From Ruminococcaceae bacterium YRB3002 (GTDB lineage Bacteria > Bacillota > Clostridia > Saccharofermentanales > Saccharofermentanaceae): a stretch of 54,577 nucleotides of DNA. Location of the stretch: contig FMTG01000017.1 of the NCBI GenBank assembly GCA_900099715.1, positions 1 through 54,577 of the forward strand, given 5' to 3'. The position numbers and the translations under genes were made by a program. Positions 34,156 to 42,424 of this stretch are shown here, piece after piece. Under the pieces are notes generated by a model, which was not told the origin of the DNA, did not search any database, and saw nothing but the letters and a program-made list of their open reading frames with translations. Numbering within the stretch: the first letter of the stretch is position 1; the number at the start of each line of letters is the position of its first letter.

Positions 34156-35397
34156 TTATATCTCCGAATCAAATTGCCCAAATCGGTACTGGTCAGTAAT
34201 AAATGCGGATCTTCCGATCAATATCATGATAAAGAGAACTCTCAGGCTAACCTCATACCCCGCACAAAACACGCTTGCGCCGCTCAGAGCAGCAATCCAC
34301 ATAAACAAAATTAGACCAATTTTCCTATCTTGAATATCTTTTGAATTCCTTAAAACTTTAATCGCTTCAAATAGTTCCATGCCAAGAATAATTAATGCAT
34401 AAACCGCTCCAAAATGGAATGCATAATACAAATACGAATTATCGATATAAATATAGTTTTGTACATTCCTATATGTATAAGATGCATACTCTCCTTTACC
34501 TACAATCAAATCAGTTAGAGAAACCTGTGAAAAAAAGGAGGCGTATTGAGATTCTCTGCTCGCAGCGGTTTGAAACTTTGTAATGTAACTTGTGAGATAT
34601 AAAGCAATATCTTGACGTAAAATATATGTTCCTATTCCAAGGATTATTATCAATAACAGCACAAGTCTTCGTTTTGAAACTTTTGATGCGGAAGATGATA
34701 TAATAAACATGGTCATCAAAAATATCGTTTGGATTAACCAACCTCTAGAAATAGTAAAGGCAACAATAAACGCATTCATGACGAGAAGTAGCAACAACCT
34801 GTTAGAGTCTTTCCTCTTGATGTTTTCAAAACAAAATGCTAAGTATGCCAAAAGCCATATTGCAGTTGAATATGTCATCCAATAAGGAGCTTGATTGGTT
34901 TGTTGATGCCACATACCATTCATTCTTATATACATAACGTACCCAAACGAAAGGAACATATATACCATCGCAAGATACGGAATTACTTTCTTTATCCTGT
35001 ACCAGCTTTCCTCATCATACCCCAAATATACTCCAAACATACATATCCATATTGTCTTTGCAGTTCCATCAAGTGTGCCTATATTATATCCAGGAACCGT
35101 GATTAACGAATGGATAGTCCACATCAACGACAAAAAACCTATTATATACACGCAACATCTTAGTCTAAATGCCAATCTTGTCCTGACAAATATAAGAACA
35201 TATAGTATAAGAAGGATAATAGATAAAAAGGATAAGGTTGTCATTAAGGGGCTTGTAAATCTTTCAAACTCCCAACCCGAAAGTCCAAATACAAACCTAC
35301 CTCTTAACACTCTTAGGCAGTCTCTTATTACGAACAACCCCAAGCAAGAATATAGCAATAGACTTGAATGTGTAATAGTAAATTTTCTTCGATTCAT
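34156..35397 (-). CDS. wzy: Wzy-type polysaccharide polymerase
   Basis: 413 residues with about 10-11 hydrophobic segments and a longer extracytoplasmic loop near 265-320 (the QTAASRESQYASFF...GKGEYASYTYRN region), the layout of Wzy/O-antigen polymerases; no strongly conserved motif is expected in this family. Identified by topology, size and position between wzx/acetyltransferase and the glycosyltransferases. Very AT-rich. Starts after AGAGGTG and ends 2 bases before the next gene. Confidence 0.8.
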   Translation of the reverse strand: MNRRKFTITHSSLLLYSCLGLFVIRDCLRVLRGRFVFGLSGWEFERFTSPLMTTLSFLSIILLILYVLIFVRTRLAFRLRCCVYIIGFLSLMWTIHSLITVPGYNIGTLDGTAKTIWICMFGVYLGYDEESWYRIKKVIPYLAMVYMFLSFGYVMYIRMNGMWHQQTNQAPYWMTYSTAIWLLAYLAFCFENIKRKDSNRLLLLLVMNAFIVAFTISRGWLIQTIFLMTMFIISSSASKVSKRRLVLLLIIILGIGTYILRQDIALYLTSYITKFQTAASRESQYASFFSQVSLTDLIVGKGEYASYTYRNVQNYIYIDNSYLYYAFHFGAVYALIILGMELFEAIKVLRNSKDIQDRKIGLILFMWIAALSGASVFCAGYEVSLRVLFIMILIGRSAFITDQYRFGQFDSEI

Positions 35398-35415
35398 TAA
35401 GCACCTCTATGGGAT

Positions 35416-36303
35416 CTATAGTGTAAGCATCTCGCCCACTTTATTATCCCATTCTTGTGGAACGAATTTCATGTAACCTGAACATGGTCTAAAAGTAATC
35501 TCCGAAAAAACTATTCTTCCATTAATGTTATAGAGGTCAATCCTAATAAAGGGAGCTTTAACTTCACAAGCCAACTTTTTTGCAATTTGAATCATCTCAT
35601 CAAAGTTTTCTGGTAACAGCGGGTCAATACTGTGGGTAGGATAATCCGCCCTTTGAAAAGGCATTCTCTTTCCTTTTAAGTCATAAAATGTAATACATGC
35701 TGTGCTATGGTTTTCAAGTCCTTGAGAAATATAAAGGAACTTTGGTTCTCCATGAAAACAATAAAACTTATAGTCTATAAGTCCTAGAGGACCATTATCT
35801 AAATATTCCTCCGCAATTATACGCGGTTTTATATGCTTATATGGCCAATCCCGTCCATAATAGTAATTATTCTTTTTTAGCGTTTTACGCATCTTTTCGT
35901 TAGTGTCTACTCTATCCAATTTGCCTTTGTCTCTGCAAACAACAACGCTGCCAGAATCATGTGCACCCTTAATTACAAACTTTTCAGGGAGCATATCGTA
36001 GTTGATATCGTTGACATTATCCCATACTCCCAATAGTTTTACGAGGTATTTATCTCCTATGACGTTCTTGACAAAATCCCTTGCAGCGAACTTATCAGCA
36101 TAGATTTCATATTCTTTTTTCCTGTCATGCAGTTTAAGCCACTGAAGCTTTTCGTTAAAGCCCTTTGGGTGTCTCAAATTCAGTTTTTTACCCATTATGG
36201 CTCTATACTGAATTTTGATGTATATACTATCAGGCAAAAGTCGAAACATATATTGACCAAAGGGTGTCTTATATATGTTAAATAGTTTTGCTTTCAATGA
36301 CAT
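35416..36303 (-). CDS. TupA-like ATP-grasp protein
   Basis: 295 residues from the ATG at 36303 with GAGGG upstream. Begins with a helical ~45 residues, then NLRHPKGFNEKLQWLKLHDR, YADKFAARDFVK, and the ATP-grasp core: FVIKGAHDSGSVVV near 115-128, RIIAEEYLD, IDYKFYCFHG and a late FIRIDLYNINGRIVFSEITF with the metal-binding acidic residues. This is the TupA-like ATP-grasp family, named for a protein of teichuronopeptide synthesis in alkaliphilic Bacillus. Such enzymes would ligate an amino acid or peptide to a carboxylated sugar. Second of two in this locus. Confidence 0.85.
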   Translation of the reverse strand: MSLKAKLFNIYKTPFGQYMFRLLPDSIYIKIQYRAIMGKKLNLRHPKGFNEKLQWLKLHDRKKEYEIYADKFAARDFVKNVIGDKYLVKLLGVWDNVNDINYDMLPEKFVIKGAHDSGSVVVCRDKGKLDRVDTNEKMRKTLKKNNYYYGRDWPYKHIKPRIIAEEYLDNGPLGLIDYKFYCFHGEPKFLYISQGLENHSTACITFYDLKGKRMPFQRADYPTHSIDPLLPENFDEMIQIAKKLACEVKAPFIRIDLYNINGRIVFSEITFRPCSGYMKFVPQEWDNKVGEMLTL

Positions 36304-36313
36304 CTTGTTACCC

Positions 36314-37357
36314 TCACATTTTGTCAAAATACTTAAATACTACCGGGAATACTACTTCTGGCGAATATTTCTTTGCTTCCACTAGACACCTTTTTTTCAT
36401 ACGATTGGTTTCATCACTGTGTTCCATCGCATACAACATTTTTTCCTTCAGCTGCTCCGGAGCGGATGCTGAATAAACATAGCCGGTAATTCCATCCAGA
36501 ACGACCTCTGTATTATATCGCCAGTCAGTGGCAATCGTGGGTACCCCCGCGGCAAGCGCATCCCACACGGTGCCGGGAAAGCCTTCCCCAAAGAAAGTCG
36601 TCGGAAAAAGAAGGCAGAAATAATCCTTCAGCGTTTCCACCGATTTATCATAGTCAATATAGCCGGGATAACGTATATAGGACGGGACGGTTTCCATCAG
36701 TGATAAAAATTCATCCTTGTAATCATCATCCGGGATGCCAAAAATATCAAGTGTCGCAATGGTCTTTCCGGCCTCTTCATTGATGGAAATAACTGTCTGT
36801 ATGGCGTTTTCTATCCCTTTGGCCACGGAGATCCGGCTAAAGGTGCAGAACCTGAAAACCTGATCCTGATATGGTTTAAGGTCTTCAGGCAAAAGCGCTT
36901 TCACATCCTTTGTATTCTGCAAAAGCTCTACATTGTTCAATCCAAGGGCAAGAAGTTCATCGACCTGCTTATTCATCTGAATCCAATTGACTCTAAAGGA
37001 TGCCGAATACTTTTTGCCCTTTTTGTTATTCCGGATATATTCGGCATAGTTTCCGCCAATAACATTATTGTAAACATTTTTTTTCAGGATTTTTGAAGCA
37101 AAGAACAGCAAAGGATAATAAGCCCTTCGCCCATTGCTTGACACCATGATGATGATGTCAGGGCACCTGATGATACATTTTATGCTCTCCAGCAACAGCG
37201 AGAGCATGTTGGTCTTGTTGTGCGTATTCACCAGCACAAGCCTGTCTTTGCCATATCGGGATACCAGTTCATTATACAGGATTGTCGTCCGTATCGCCTG
37301 CCCGCTTGCGGAAAGACGATCCAGACATACAGAACCTATCAAACCGATCTTACGCAT
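36314..37357 (-). CDS. Glycosyltransferase family 4 protein
   Basis: 347 residues, GT-B fold by pattern: MRKIGLIGSVCLDRLSASGQ at the N-terminus, FCTFSRISVAKGIENAIQTV near 170-190 opening the donor domain, and FFGEGFPGTVWDALAAGVPTIATDW near 258-282 with the E-x-F-P-G-T/A-x-W-D/E site. Closely resembles exopolysaccharide mannosyl- or galactosyltransferases; donor unknown. Its first codons overlap the stop of the upstream TupA-like gene by 8 bases. Confidence 0.85.
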   Translation of the reverse strand: MRKIGLIGSVCLDRLSASGQAIRTTILYNELVSRYGKDRLVLVNTHNKTNMLSLLLESIKCIIRCPDIIIMVSSNGRRAYYPLLFFASKILKKNVYNNVIGGNYAEYIRNNKKGKKYSASFRVNWIQMNKQVDELLALGLNNVELLQNTKDVKALLPEDLKPYQDQVFRFCTFSRISVAKGIENAIQTVISINEEAGKTIATLDIFGIPDDDYKDEFLSLMETVPSYIRYPGYIDYDKSVETLKDYFCLLFPTTFFGEGFPGTVWDALAAGVPTIATDWRYNTEVVLDGITGYVYSASAPEQLKEKMLYAMEHSDETNRMKKRCLVEAKKYSPEVVFPVVFKYFDKM

Positions 37358-38252
37358 TCATTTCTCTCCTAATTCGATCCATGTCAATCAGATCCCCGAG
37401 CTTTCTGTCATACTCAATCGGTTCTATGCGCATCAGGCCGGCGCAAGGGGTAAACGTCAATTCGCTAAAATAAATCTTCCCGTTGACGATGAACCAGTCT
37501 ACTCTGACAAACGGAAAATCCTCGGCCAGCTTCTCGCTCATTTCTATGAGCTGCTGAAACTGTTCGGGAATCACCGCATCCGTGTTTTCCGCATAGTCTT
37601 TCCTGTGGAAGGGGGTCCTGTTCCCCTCCCTGTCAAAAAAGCTGATCCTGGCTGTGTAGTCGTCTGACAGGCCTTCAGAAATGTACATGAATTCAACTTT
37701 CCCGTTAAAGCAGAAAAACTTATAGTCGACCATAACTCCGCCCAGGAATTTTTCACAAATAATGCGGGGCTTAATTTTGCTGTAATGAATCTCGGCGTTT
37801 TTCAGGCCAAAGTCGCTGTGATAACGCTCTGTGATCATTGCTTTTGCTGCTGGAATATCCAGCTTCTCTTTGTTATCGCAAATAACATGGTGACCACAGC
37901 TATGCGTACATTTCATTGCGAATTGATTCGGTAAGGCATTCCAATCAATATCTTCGGGGCGTTCCCACATAGTGTACAGTTCATTCAGGTATTCACCCAT
38001 GCCCTTTTTTATAATGTATTCTCTAACTGCGTATTTGTCTGTACACTGAATCACTAACGGGTTATTTGGACAATAGTACAGTTTATAGAACTGCAACTTC
38101 TCATTAAATGTTTTCGGATTATTGATATCAGGCTTATACCCTAGTAAAATCCGAAAATACAATTTTGACATAAATAACGGAGAAGTCATTTTTTGCCCCA
38201 GAATTTGACATTTTACCCGTAAATCTTTCAGTGGTCCAGGTTTCCAACTCAT
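37350..38252 (-). CDS. TupA-like ATP-grasp protein
   Basis: 300 residues. Same build as the gene at 35416: NPKTFNEKLQFYKLYY near 45-60, CTDKYAVREYI, the ATP-binding FAMKCTHSCGHHVIC near 110-125, RIICEKFLGG, VDYKFFCFNG and FPFVRVDWFIVNGKIYFSELTF. The two copies are clearly diverged, so they probably act on different acceptors or amino acids. GC content is higher than its neighbours on the 3' side, suggesting separate acquisition. Predicted to make an amide bond using ATP; the product is inferred. Confidence 0.85.
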   Translation of the reverse strand: MSWKPGPLKDLRVKCQILGQKMTSPLFMSKLYFRILLGYKPDINNPKTFNEKLQFYKLYYCPNNPLVIQCTDKYAVREYIIKKGMGEYLNELYTMWERPEDIDWNALPNQFAMKCTHSCGHHVICDNKEKLDIPAAKAMITERYHSDFGLKNAEIHYSKIKPRIICEKFLGGVMVDYKFFCFNGKVEFMYISEGLSDDYTARISFFDREGNRTPFHRKDYAENTDAVIPEQFQQLIEMSEKLAEDFPFVRVDWFIVNGKIYFSELTFTPCAGLMRIEPIEYDRKLGDLIDMDRIRREMNA

Positions 38253-38257
38253 GGCCC

Positions 38258-39154
38258 TTACCTCCTAAGTTTTCCTTTACGTTCCTGATATGTTTCCCAT
38301 GTGTATTTAGGTGAAGAAAAGAATGCCTTGACTAATTCAGTAGACGCTTTTCCATACTTCTTGTTGGTATAATACATGTAGAAGAGGGTTCCATGATGTT
38401 TTGATCTGATATAGGCCCTCTCGTCGCCTGTGAGGATATTAAAGTATTTCTTCTTTTCCTGATATACAAGTTCTAAGCCTTCAATTTTACTTAGCCTTGT
38501 TGAAATTCTTTCCTGACCGTCCATATGAAAATGGACGTATACTTCATGAATCACGCCGATTTTAAGGTGATTCGTTATGGCTTTCTGCATTAACATAAAT
38601 TCCTGCCCAGCAGAAATCTGATCGAACATACCTATTTTTAGGAGTGCTTCTCGACGGAACATAAAAACGTTGGTGCCTGTAATATGCTTGGTGATATGAG
38701 CTTTTAGTATCTCTTCCTGGCTCATGCCATTATCAATGGGTTGCGTTTTATGAGAAAGCATTTCCCCCTTGTTATTGTATGTTTCCCCATCCATCACGCA
38801 CAGATCCCACCCATTTTCCTCTATAGCACGAACCTGTATGGATATTTTCCCGGGCAAATACTCATCATCGTCATCCAAAAATGTAATATACTCCCCAGTG
38901 CTTTGCTCAATCCCATTGTTTCTGGCGATAGCCCCTCCCACGTTGATGGGGTTCCTGATATAACGAATCTGATTGTTTTCGATATATTCATGTAGCGATT
39001 CTTGGGTGGCCAGTTGATCCTCCGTCCCTTCGCCATTATCGTCTACAACAACGATTTCAATATCCGGATAGTCTTGCATTAGGATGGAATCCAATGCCCG
39101 GATGATGTATTTGTTTCTTTTGTAGGTCGGAACAACAATACTGACTTTTTTCAT
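38258..39154 (-). CDS. Glycosyltransferase family 2 protein
   Basis: 298 residues. GT-A fold: VSIVVPTYKRNKYIIRALDS near 4-23, IEIVVVDDNGEGTED near 32-46, and the metal-binding DDDDEYLPG near 94-102 (D-x-D). Adds a sugar to the repeat unit from a nucleotide-sugar donor; acceptor and donor unknown. Overlaps the GNAT gene start by 4 bases and is followed 5 bases later by the TupA-like gene. Confidence 0.88.
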   Translation of the reverse strand: MKKVSIVVPTYKRNKYIIRALDSILMQDYPDIEIVVVDDNGEGTEDQLATQESLHEYIENNQIRYIRNPINVGGAIARNNGIEQSTGEYITFLDDDDEYLPGKISIQVRAIEENGWDLCVMDGETYNNKGEMLSHKTQPIDNGMSQEEILKAHITKHITGTNVFMFRREALLKIGMFDQISAGQEFMLMQKAITNHLKIGVIHEVYVHFHMDGQERISTRLSKIEGLELVYQEKKKYFNILTGDERAYIRSKHHGTLFYMYYTNKKYGKASTELVKAFFSSPKYTWETYQERKGKLRR

Positions 39155-39642
39155 CTGGTCACCTCATATACGCCGTATTCTCCATCTTCGCGCTTTATAA
39201 GTTTCCGATATATGGTGTTATGAACATTGAATAAAAGCTTACCTCCAACTTTTTCTGTAACTCTAATACTCGGAATATTGCTGTTTAATATATATACATA
39301 TGCTTTCGACCAATCATTCTCACATTTATGTATCACAGCATCAACAAGCTTTGTAGAGTAACCATTTCCTCTATACTTTTCATCTACATAATACGGTCCG
39401 ATAATAATATCATTTTCAGATGCGAACCAAAAACGCGGATTCTTTCCATCTGTTATTGTACAATACCCAATCAGCTCGTCATCTTTCTGCAAGTAGTACA
39501 CAGAATACCCATACCTTAAATCGATGAGAAAACGAAATCTCCTCATAATTGTTGTTGGTTCCATGTCTATAAAGAACGGTTTTAAGGCCGTCGGTTGATA
39601 CTTTAAAACCTTTAAGTCATCAAATTCATATACAACATCCAC
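39151..39642 (-). CDS. GNAT-family N-acetyltransferase
   Basis: 163 residues. GNAT motif A is visible: IIGPYYVDEKYRGNGYSTKLVDAVIHKC near 80-107, with the R-G-x-G-x-S acetyl-CoA loop, followed by NSNIPSIRVTEKVGGKL near 120-136. Probably N-acetylates an amino sugar or an amino acid on the polymer; with the PglF/PglE-like pair it is a candidate for the acetylation step of a diamino or 4-amino sugar. Lies 2 bases after the ATP-grasp gene. Confidence 0.85.
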   Translation of the reverse strand: MDVVYEFDDLKVLKYQPTALKPFFIDMEPTTIMRRFRFLIDLRYGYSVYYLQKDDELIGYCTITDGKNPRFWFASENDIIIGPYYVDEKYRGNGYSTKLVDAVIHKCENDWSKAYVYILNSNIPSIRVTEKVGGKLLFNVHNTIYRKLIKREDGEYGVYEVTR

Positions 39643-39644
39643 TA

Positions 39645-40805
39645 TTATTTCCTCTTTTCCATTTCCCCACGATACTTACCTAATGCTTGTATTGAAAAAG
39701 TAAAGAAAGGCAACGGATCTGAAAGCATAAACACTTGATCGGTTGTATGTTTCCAGCTAAACCACGATGGTTTTGACTTAAATCTATTAGGAGATTTGAT
39801 AAACCATAACAAGTCTGTATGCATGCAACGAAGTCTTGTATCTTTCTTATAGTCTCTGAAATCGCTGACTTCCTCATCCAGTGCTAATTGAACAATCTGC
39901 TCAGCAATGTTCACCCCTGCATTCAAAACTACTTTGACGCTGCCAGAAACTCTGGGGTTGATTTCCATAATCTTCGCAATCCCGTCACGCGGATCTTGTA
40001 TAAGATCGATATCAGCAGCTCCACGCCAATTGATTGTCTGTAATAATCTAGTACAACTCTCCACGATATCAGAACGGTCAACTGTTACATTACATGTACT
40101 TGAACCTCCGCTTATTGGAAACCAGCGATTCTTTGAAAAGACACAGGATGCCTTCACCCTATTATTCTGGTCAACAAACATTGCACATTCATACTGTATA
40201 TCTGTTTGCGGAATGTACTCCTGAATTACATATTGCTTAAGATCCGTTCCTATTGACTCACATAAGGTTCGTAACTCTCGCTCATTATCGACCCTATGAT
40301 AACCTATCGCACCATAGCTCATACATGGTTTTACAACTACCGGGTATTTGATGCTTTCAAAAGGGATATCCTCTGTTTTCTCGATTCCAAAAAAGGTTAT
40401 TGGACACGGGATTCTGTTATCCATACAGACCTTCATTGTTTTGTTCTTATCATAAGCCATATAGAACAAATCAGGATTAACCACAGCGATGTGAGCTTTC
40501 CCAGCACATTCTTCTTTCATTAAGGAAAGAGCTTCTGCCGTATCATCAGATGTTGTGACCACCACATCAAACCTACCAGACATAATGCACTGTTTCATAG
40601 CCTTGGCACGAATAGTGATATCAGATCGTGAACCAGGATAAATTAGCCTTCTATCGGGATATCTTGAAGCATATCCAATATCAAGTTTTGAATCATTGAG
40701 TGTTGTGACTGAATAGCCAAGTTCTTTGTATGCCCTTGCCATTGCAATCGTCTGCCGATCTCCCCCATCTACAAGGAGGACAGAAACTTGTTTATCTGTT
40801 TTCAT
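39645..40805 (-). CDS. ATP-grasp carboxylate-amine ligase
   Basis: 386 residues. Carbamoyl-phosphate-synthase-like ATP-grasp: N-terminal pre-grasp Rossmann-like region (SVLLVDGGDRQTIAMARAYKELG), then YPVVVKPCMSYGAIGYHRV near 132-150, IQEYIPQ near 175, and IMEINPRVSGSVKVVLNAG near 270-288 with the metal-binding E-x-N. This class joins a carboxyl group to an amine. A third ATP-grasp in one locus, beside GNAT and GT2 genes, supports amino-acid decoration of the polysaccharide. Confidence 0.85.
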   Translation of the reverse strand: MKTDKQVSVLLVDGGDRQTIAMARAYKELGYSVTTLNDSKLDIGYASRYPDRRLIYPGSRSDITIRAKAMKQCIMSGRFDVVVTTSDDTAEALSLMKEECAGKAHIAVVNPDLFYMAYDKNKTMKVCMDNRIPCPITFFGIEKTEDIPFESIKYPVVVKPCMSYGAIGYHRVDNERELRTLCESIGTDLKQYVIQEYIPQTDIQYECAMFVDQNNRVKASCVFSKNRWFPISGGSSTCNVTVDRSDIVESCTRLLQTINWRGAADIDLIQDPRDGIAKIMEINPRVSGSVKVVLNAGVNIAEQIVQLALDEEVSDFRDYKKDTRLRCMHTDLLWFIKSPNRFKSKPSWFSWKHTTDQVFMLSDPLPFFTFSIQALGKYRGEMEKRK

Positions 40806-40815
40806 TCAAGCACTC

Positions 40816-41460
40816 CTACACCTCGTGCAACTCCGTCGGCTCCGCGAAATCTTCTTTCCCCCAAACTATCCGAATGATAGTCTTTATTGTCCTACCAATT
40901 AGCCTAGCATCATATCCAAGCGATCTATGCCTTACGTAGTACAATTCAAGATCCATTTTTCTGGGTAAAAACTCTTTTTCATATAGTTCTTCGTCTTCGT
41001 ACTTTTCCCCATGTGTGTAATCATACAAGCTTCCAGGACTTGTCAGCCCTGGCTTTATGTTCAGTATCTCTTTGTATTTCCCTACAAAGACCTTTTTAAC
41101 ATTTTCTTCATCTTCTGGACGCCAGCCTACGATGCTCATCTTTCCTTGAAGGATGTTCACCAATTGTGGAAGCTCATCAACCTTTGACTTCCTTAAAAAT
41201 CGGCCAAACGGAAAAATACGGTTATCAGTCCTGAGTGTGATCATATGTCCTTTCTCATTATTCAGGTGCATAGATCTGAACTTATACATAGTGAATTGTT
41301 TCCCACCTTTACCAATTCTGTTTGCTTTAAATAGAACTGGTCCAGGACTCGAAATATAGATTCCTACAACAGCAATCAGAAGAACAGGAGATAAAACAAT
41401 CAATGCAAACAGAGAAAGAAACACATCAGAAAAACGTTTTACAACACTATATATCATCAA
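40816..41460 (-). CDS. Initiating sugar-phosphate transferase (PglC/WcaJ catalytic-core type)
   Basis: 214 residues, the short one-membrane-segment form. MMIYSVVKRFSDVFLSLFALIVLSPVLLI spans the re-entrant hydrophobic helix; then GPVLFKANRIGKGGKQFTMYKFRSMH near 36-61, LRKSKVDELPQLVNIL near 88-103 with the catalytic Asp-Glu, and GWRPE near 114. Transfers a sugar-1-phosphate, likely a bacillosamine-type sugar, to undecaprenyl phosphate, starting the repeat unit. Overlaps the PIG-L gene by 4 bases. Confidence 0.92.
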   Translation of the reverse strand: MMIYSVVKRFSDVFLSLFALIVLSPVLLIAVVGIYISSPGPVLFKANRIGKGGKQFTMYKFRSMHLNNEKGHMITLRTDNRIFPFGRFLRKSKVDELPQLVNILQGKMSIVGWRPEDEENVKKVFVGKYKEILNIKPGLTSPGSLYDYTHGEKYEDEELYEKEFLPRKMDLELYYVRHRSLGYDARLIGRTIKTIIRIVWGKEDFAEPTELHEV

Positions 41461-42122
41461 GCTTCCCCTCTACGTACTCTTCTAACGGTTTCAAATGCCT
41501 CTGCATATTCCATACAGCACTGATTACCCATCATAGCAGCCAGATTTTCAACTGCTTTCAATGATCTTGGATGTGGATATTCACATAACTCAGTCTCATA
41601 GCAAGCAAAAGCGTCGAGTTTCTGCTTCATAACCTTTTCATCAAATCCTACCCATGTGTCAGGATTGAAAGAACGCGGATATCCCCACTCTGTTGCTCCT
41701 ACGGTATAAAAGCTATATATCTCCTCTATATATTCATTCTTGGGTCTAATTGCTACGAGAGCGGCCTCAAACACCACTTGGTGATCCTTGTTTATATCGC
41801 TTCCACTATGTACATAGATAATGTTAGGTTCAAATTCCCGAACAGCTTTTTCAATAGGGGTTATTACATCAACAATAGGTAATGTGTCGAGATGCTGATC
41901 CGGAAGACCAACTAAAACAACTGATTCAACACCGAGAATTCGTGCAGCTTCCTCTGTCGCCGAGCGCTTTTCGCTTCCATCTTGGGCTCTCATAGTCTCG
42001 CCTTCGCATAGTATAATCGATCGAACACGATCACCATGAGATGCGTGAAAAGCAACAGAAGCTCCACATCCTAATAGCTCATCATCTGGATGAGCAGCTA
42101 TCACTAAAACTCGTTTATTCAT
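41457..42122 (-). CDS. PIG-L family deacetylase
   Basis: 221 residues. The zinc-binding AHPDDELLGCG (residues 10-20) is intact and the second His lies in IYVHSGSDINKDHQV near 105-117. PIG-L enzymes remove N-acetyl groups from GlcNAc-like sugars. Placed between the aminotransferase and the initiating transferase, it may deacetylate an amino sugar intermediate so that the freed amine can be acylated by other enzymes of the locus; inference. Confidence 0.9.
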   Translation of the reverse strand: MNKRVLVIAAHPDDELLGCGASVAFHASHGDRVRSIILCEGETMRAQDGSEKRSATEEAARILGVESVVLVGLPDQHLDTLPIVDVITPIEKAVREFEPNIIYVHSGSDINKDHQVVFEAALVAIRPKNEYIEEIYSFYTVGATEWGYPRSFNPDTWVGFDEKVMKQKLDAFACYETELCEYPHPRSLKAVENLAAMMGNQCCMEYAEAFETVRRVRRGEA

Positions 42123-42211
42123 TGAATCAATAGTCCTCTCGATAAATTACCATGCGGATATTATAAACTCTTTAGTCCCCGGATTGGCAATACAAAAGCA
42201 TACTATATCCT

Positions 42212-42424
42212 CTACAATCTTCTTCTCACCAGGCTGTCAATGCTCTCCACAGATCCTCGGTTAACCTCATCTATAGTTGCATCCAACAGTTCCGCTGTTT
42301 CTTCTGGCCTTTTCTTATCAATCGTTTGTCTCTGGAGAAAGAGTGAAGAGGGTAACTGGTTAATCTCCATCCCAAGCAGATCTTTCAACTTTTCAACCTC
42401 TGCCCAAAATTCTTCCAAGGTCAC
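42212..42424 (-). CDS. Small hypothetical protein, 70 residues
   Basis: Begins by a 4-base ATGA overlap with the end of the aminotransferase gene, a typical coupled start, which argues for a real gene. All-helical and acidic in composition with a positively charged end (DSLVRRRL). It contains a TAELLDATIDEVNRGS segment. No family recognised; the size would suit a carrier, adaptor or antitoxin-like protein, but no carrier-protein D-S-L site is placed convincingly (a DSL occurs only 7 residues from the C-terminus). Confidence 0.55.
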   Translation of the reverse strand: MTLEEFWAEVEKLKDLLGMEINQLPSSLFLQRQTIDKKRPEETAELLDATIDEVNRGSVESIDSLVRRRL

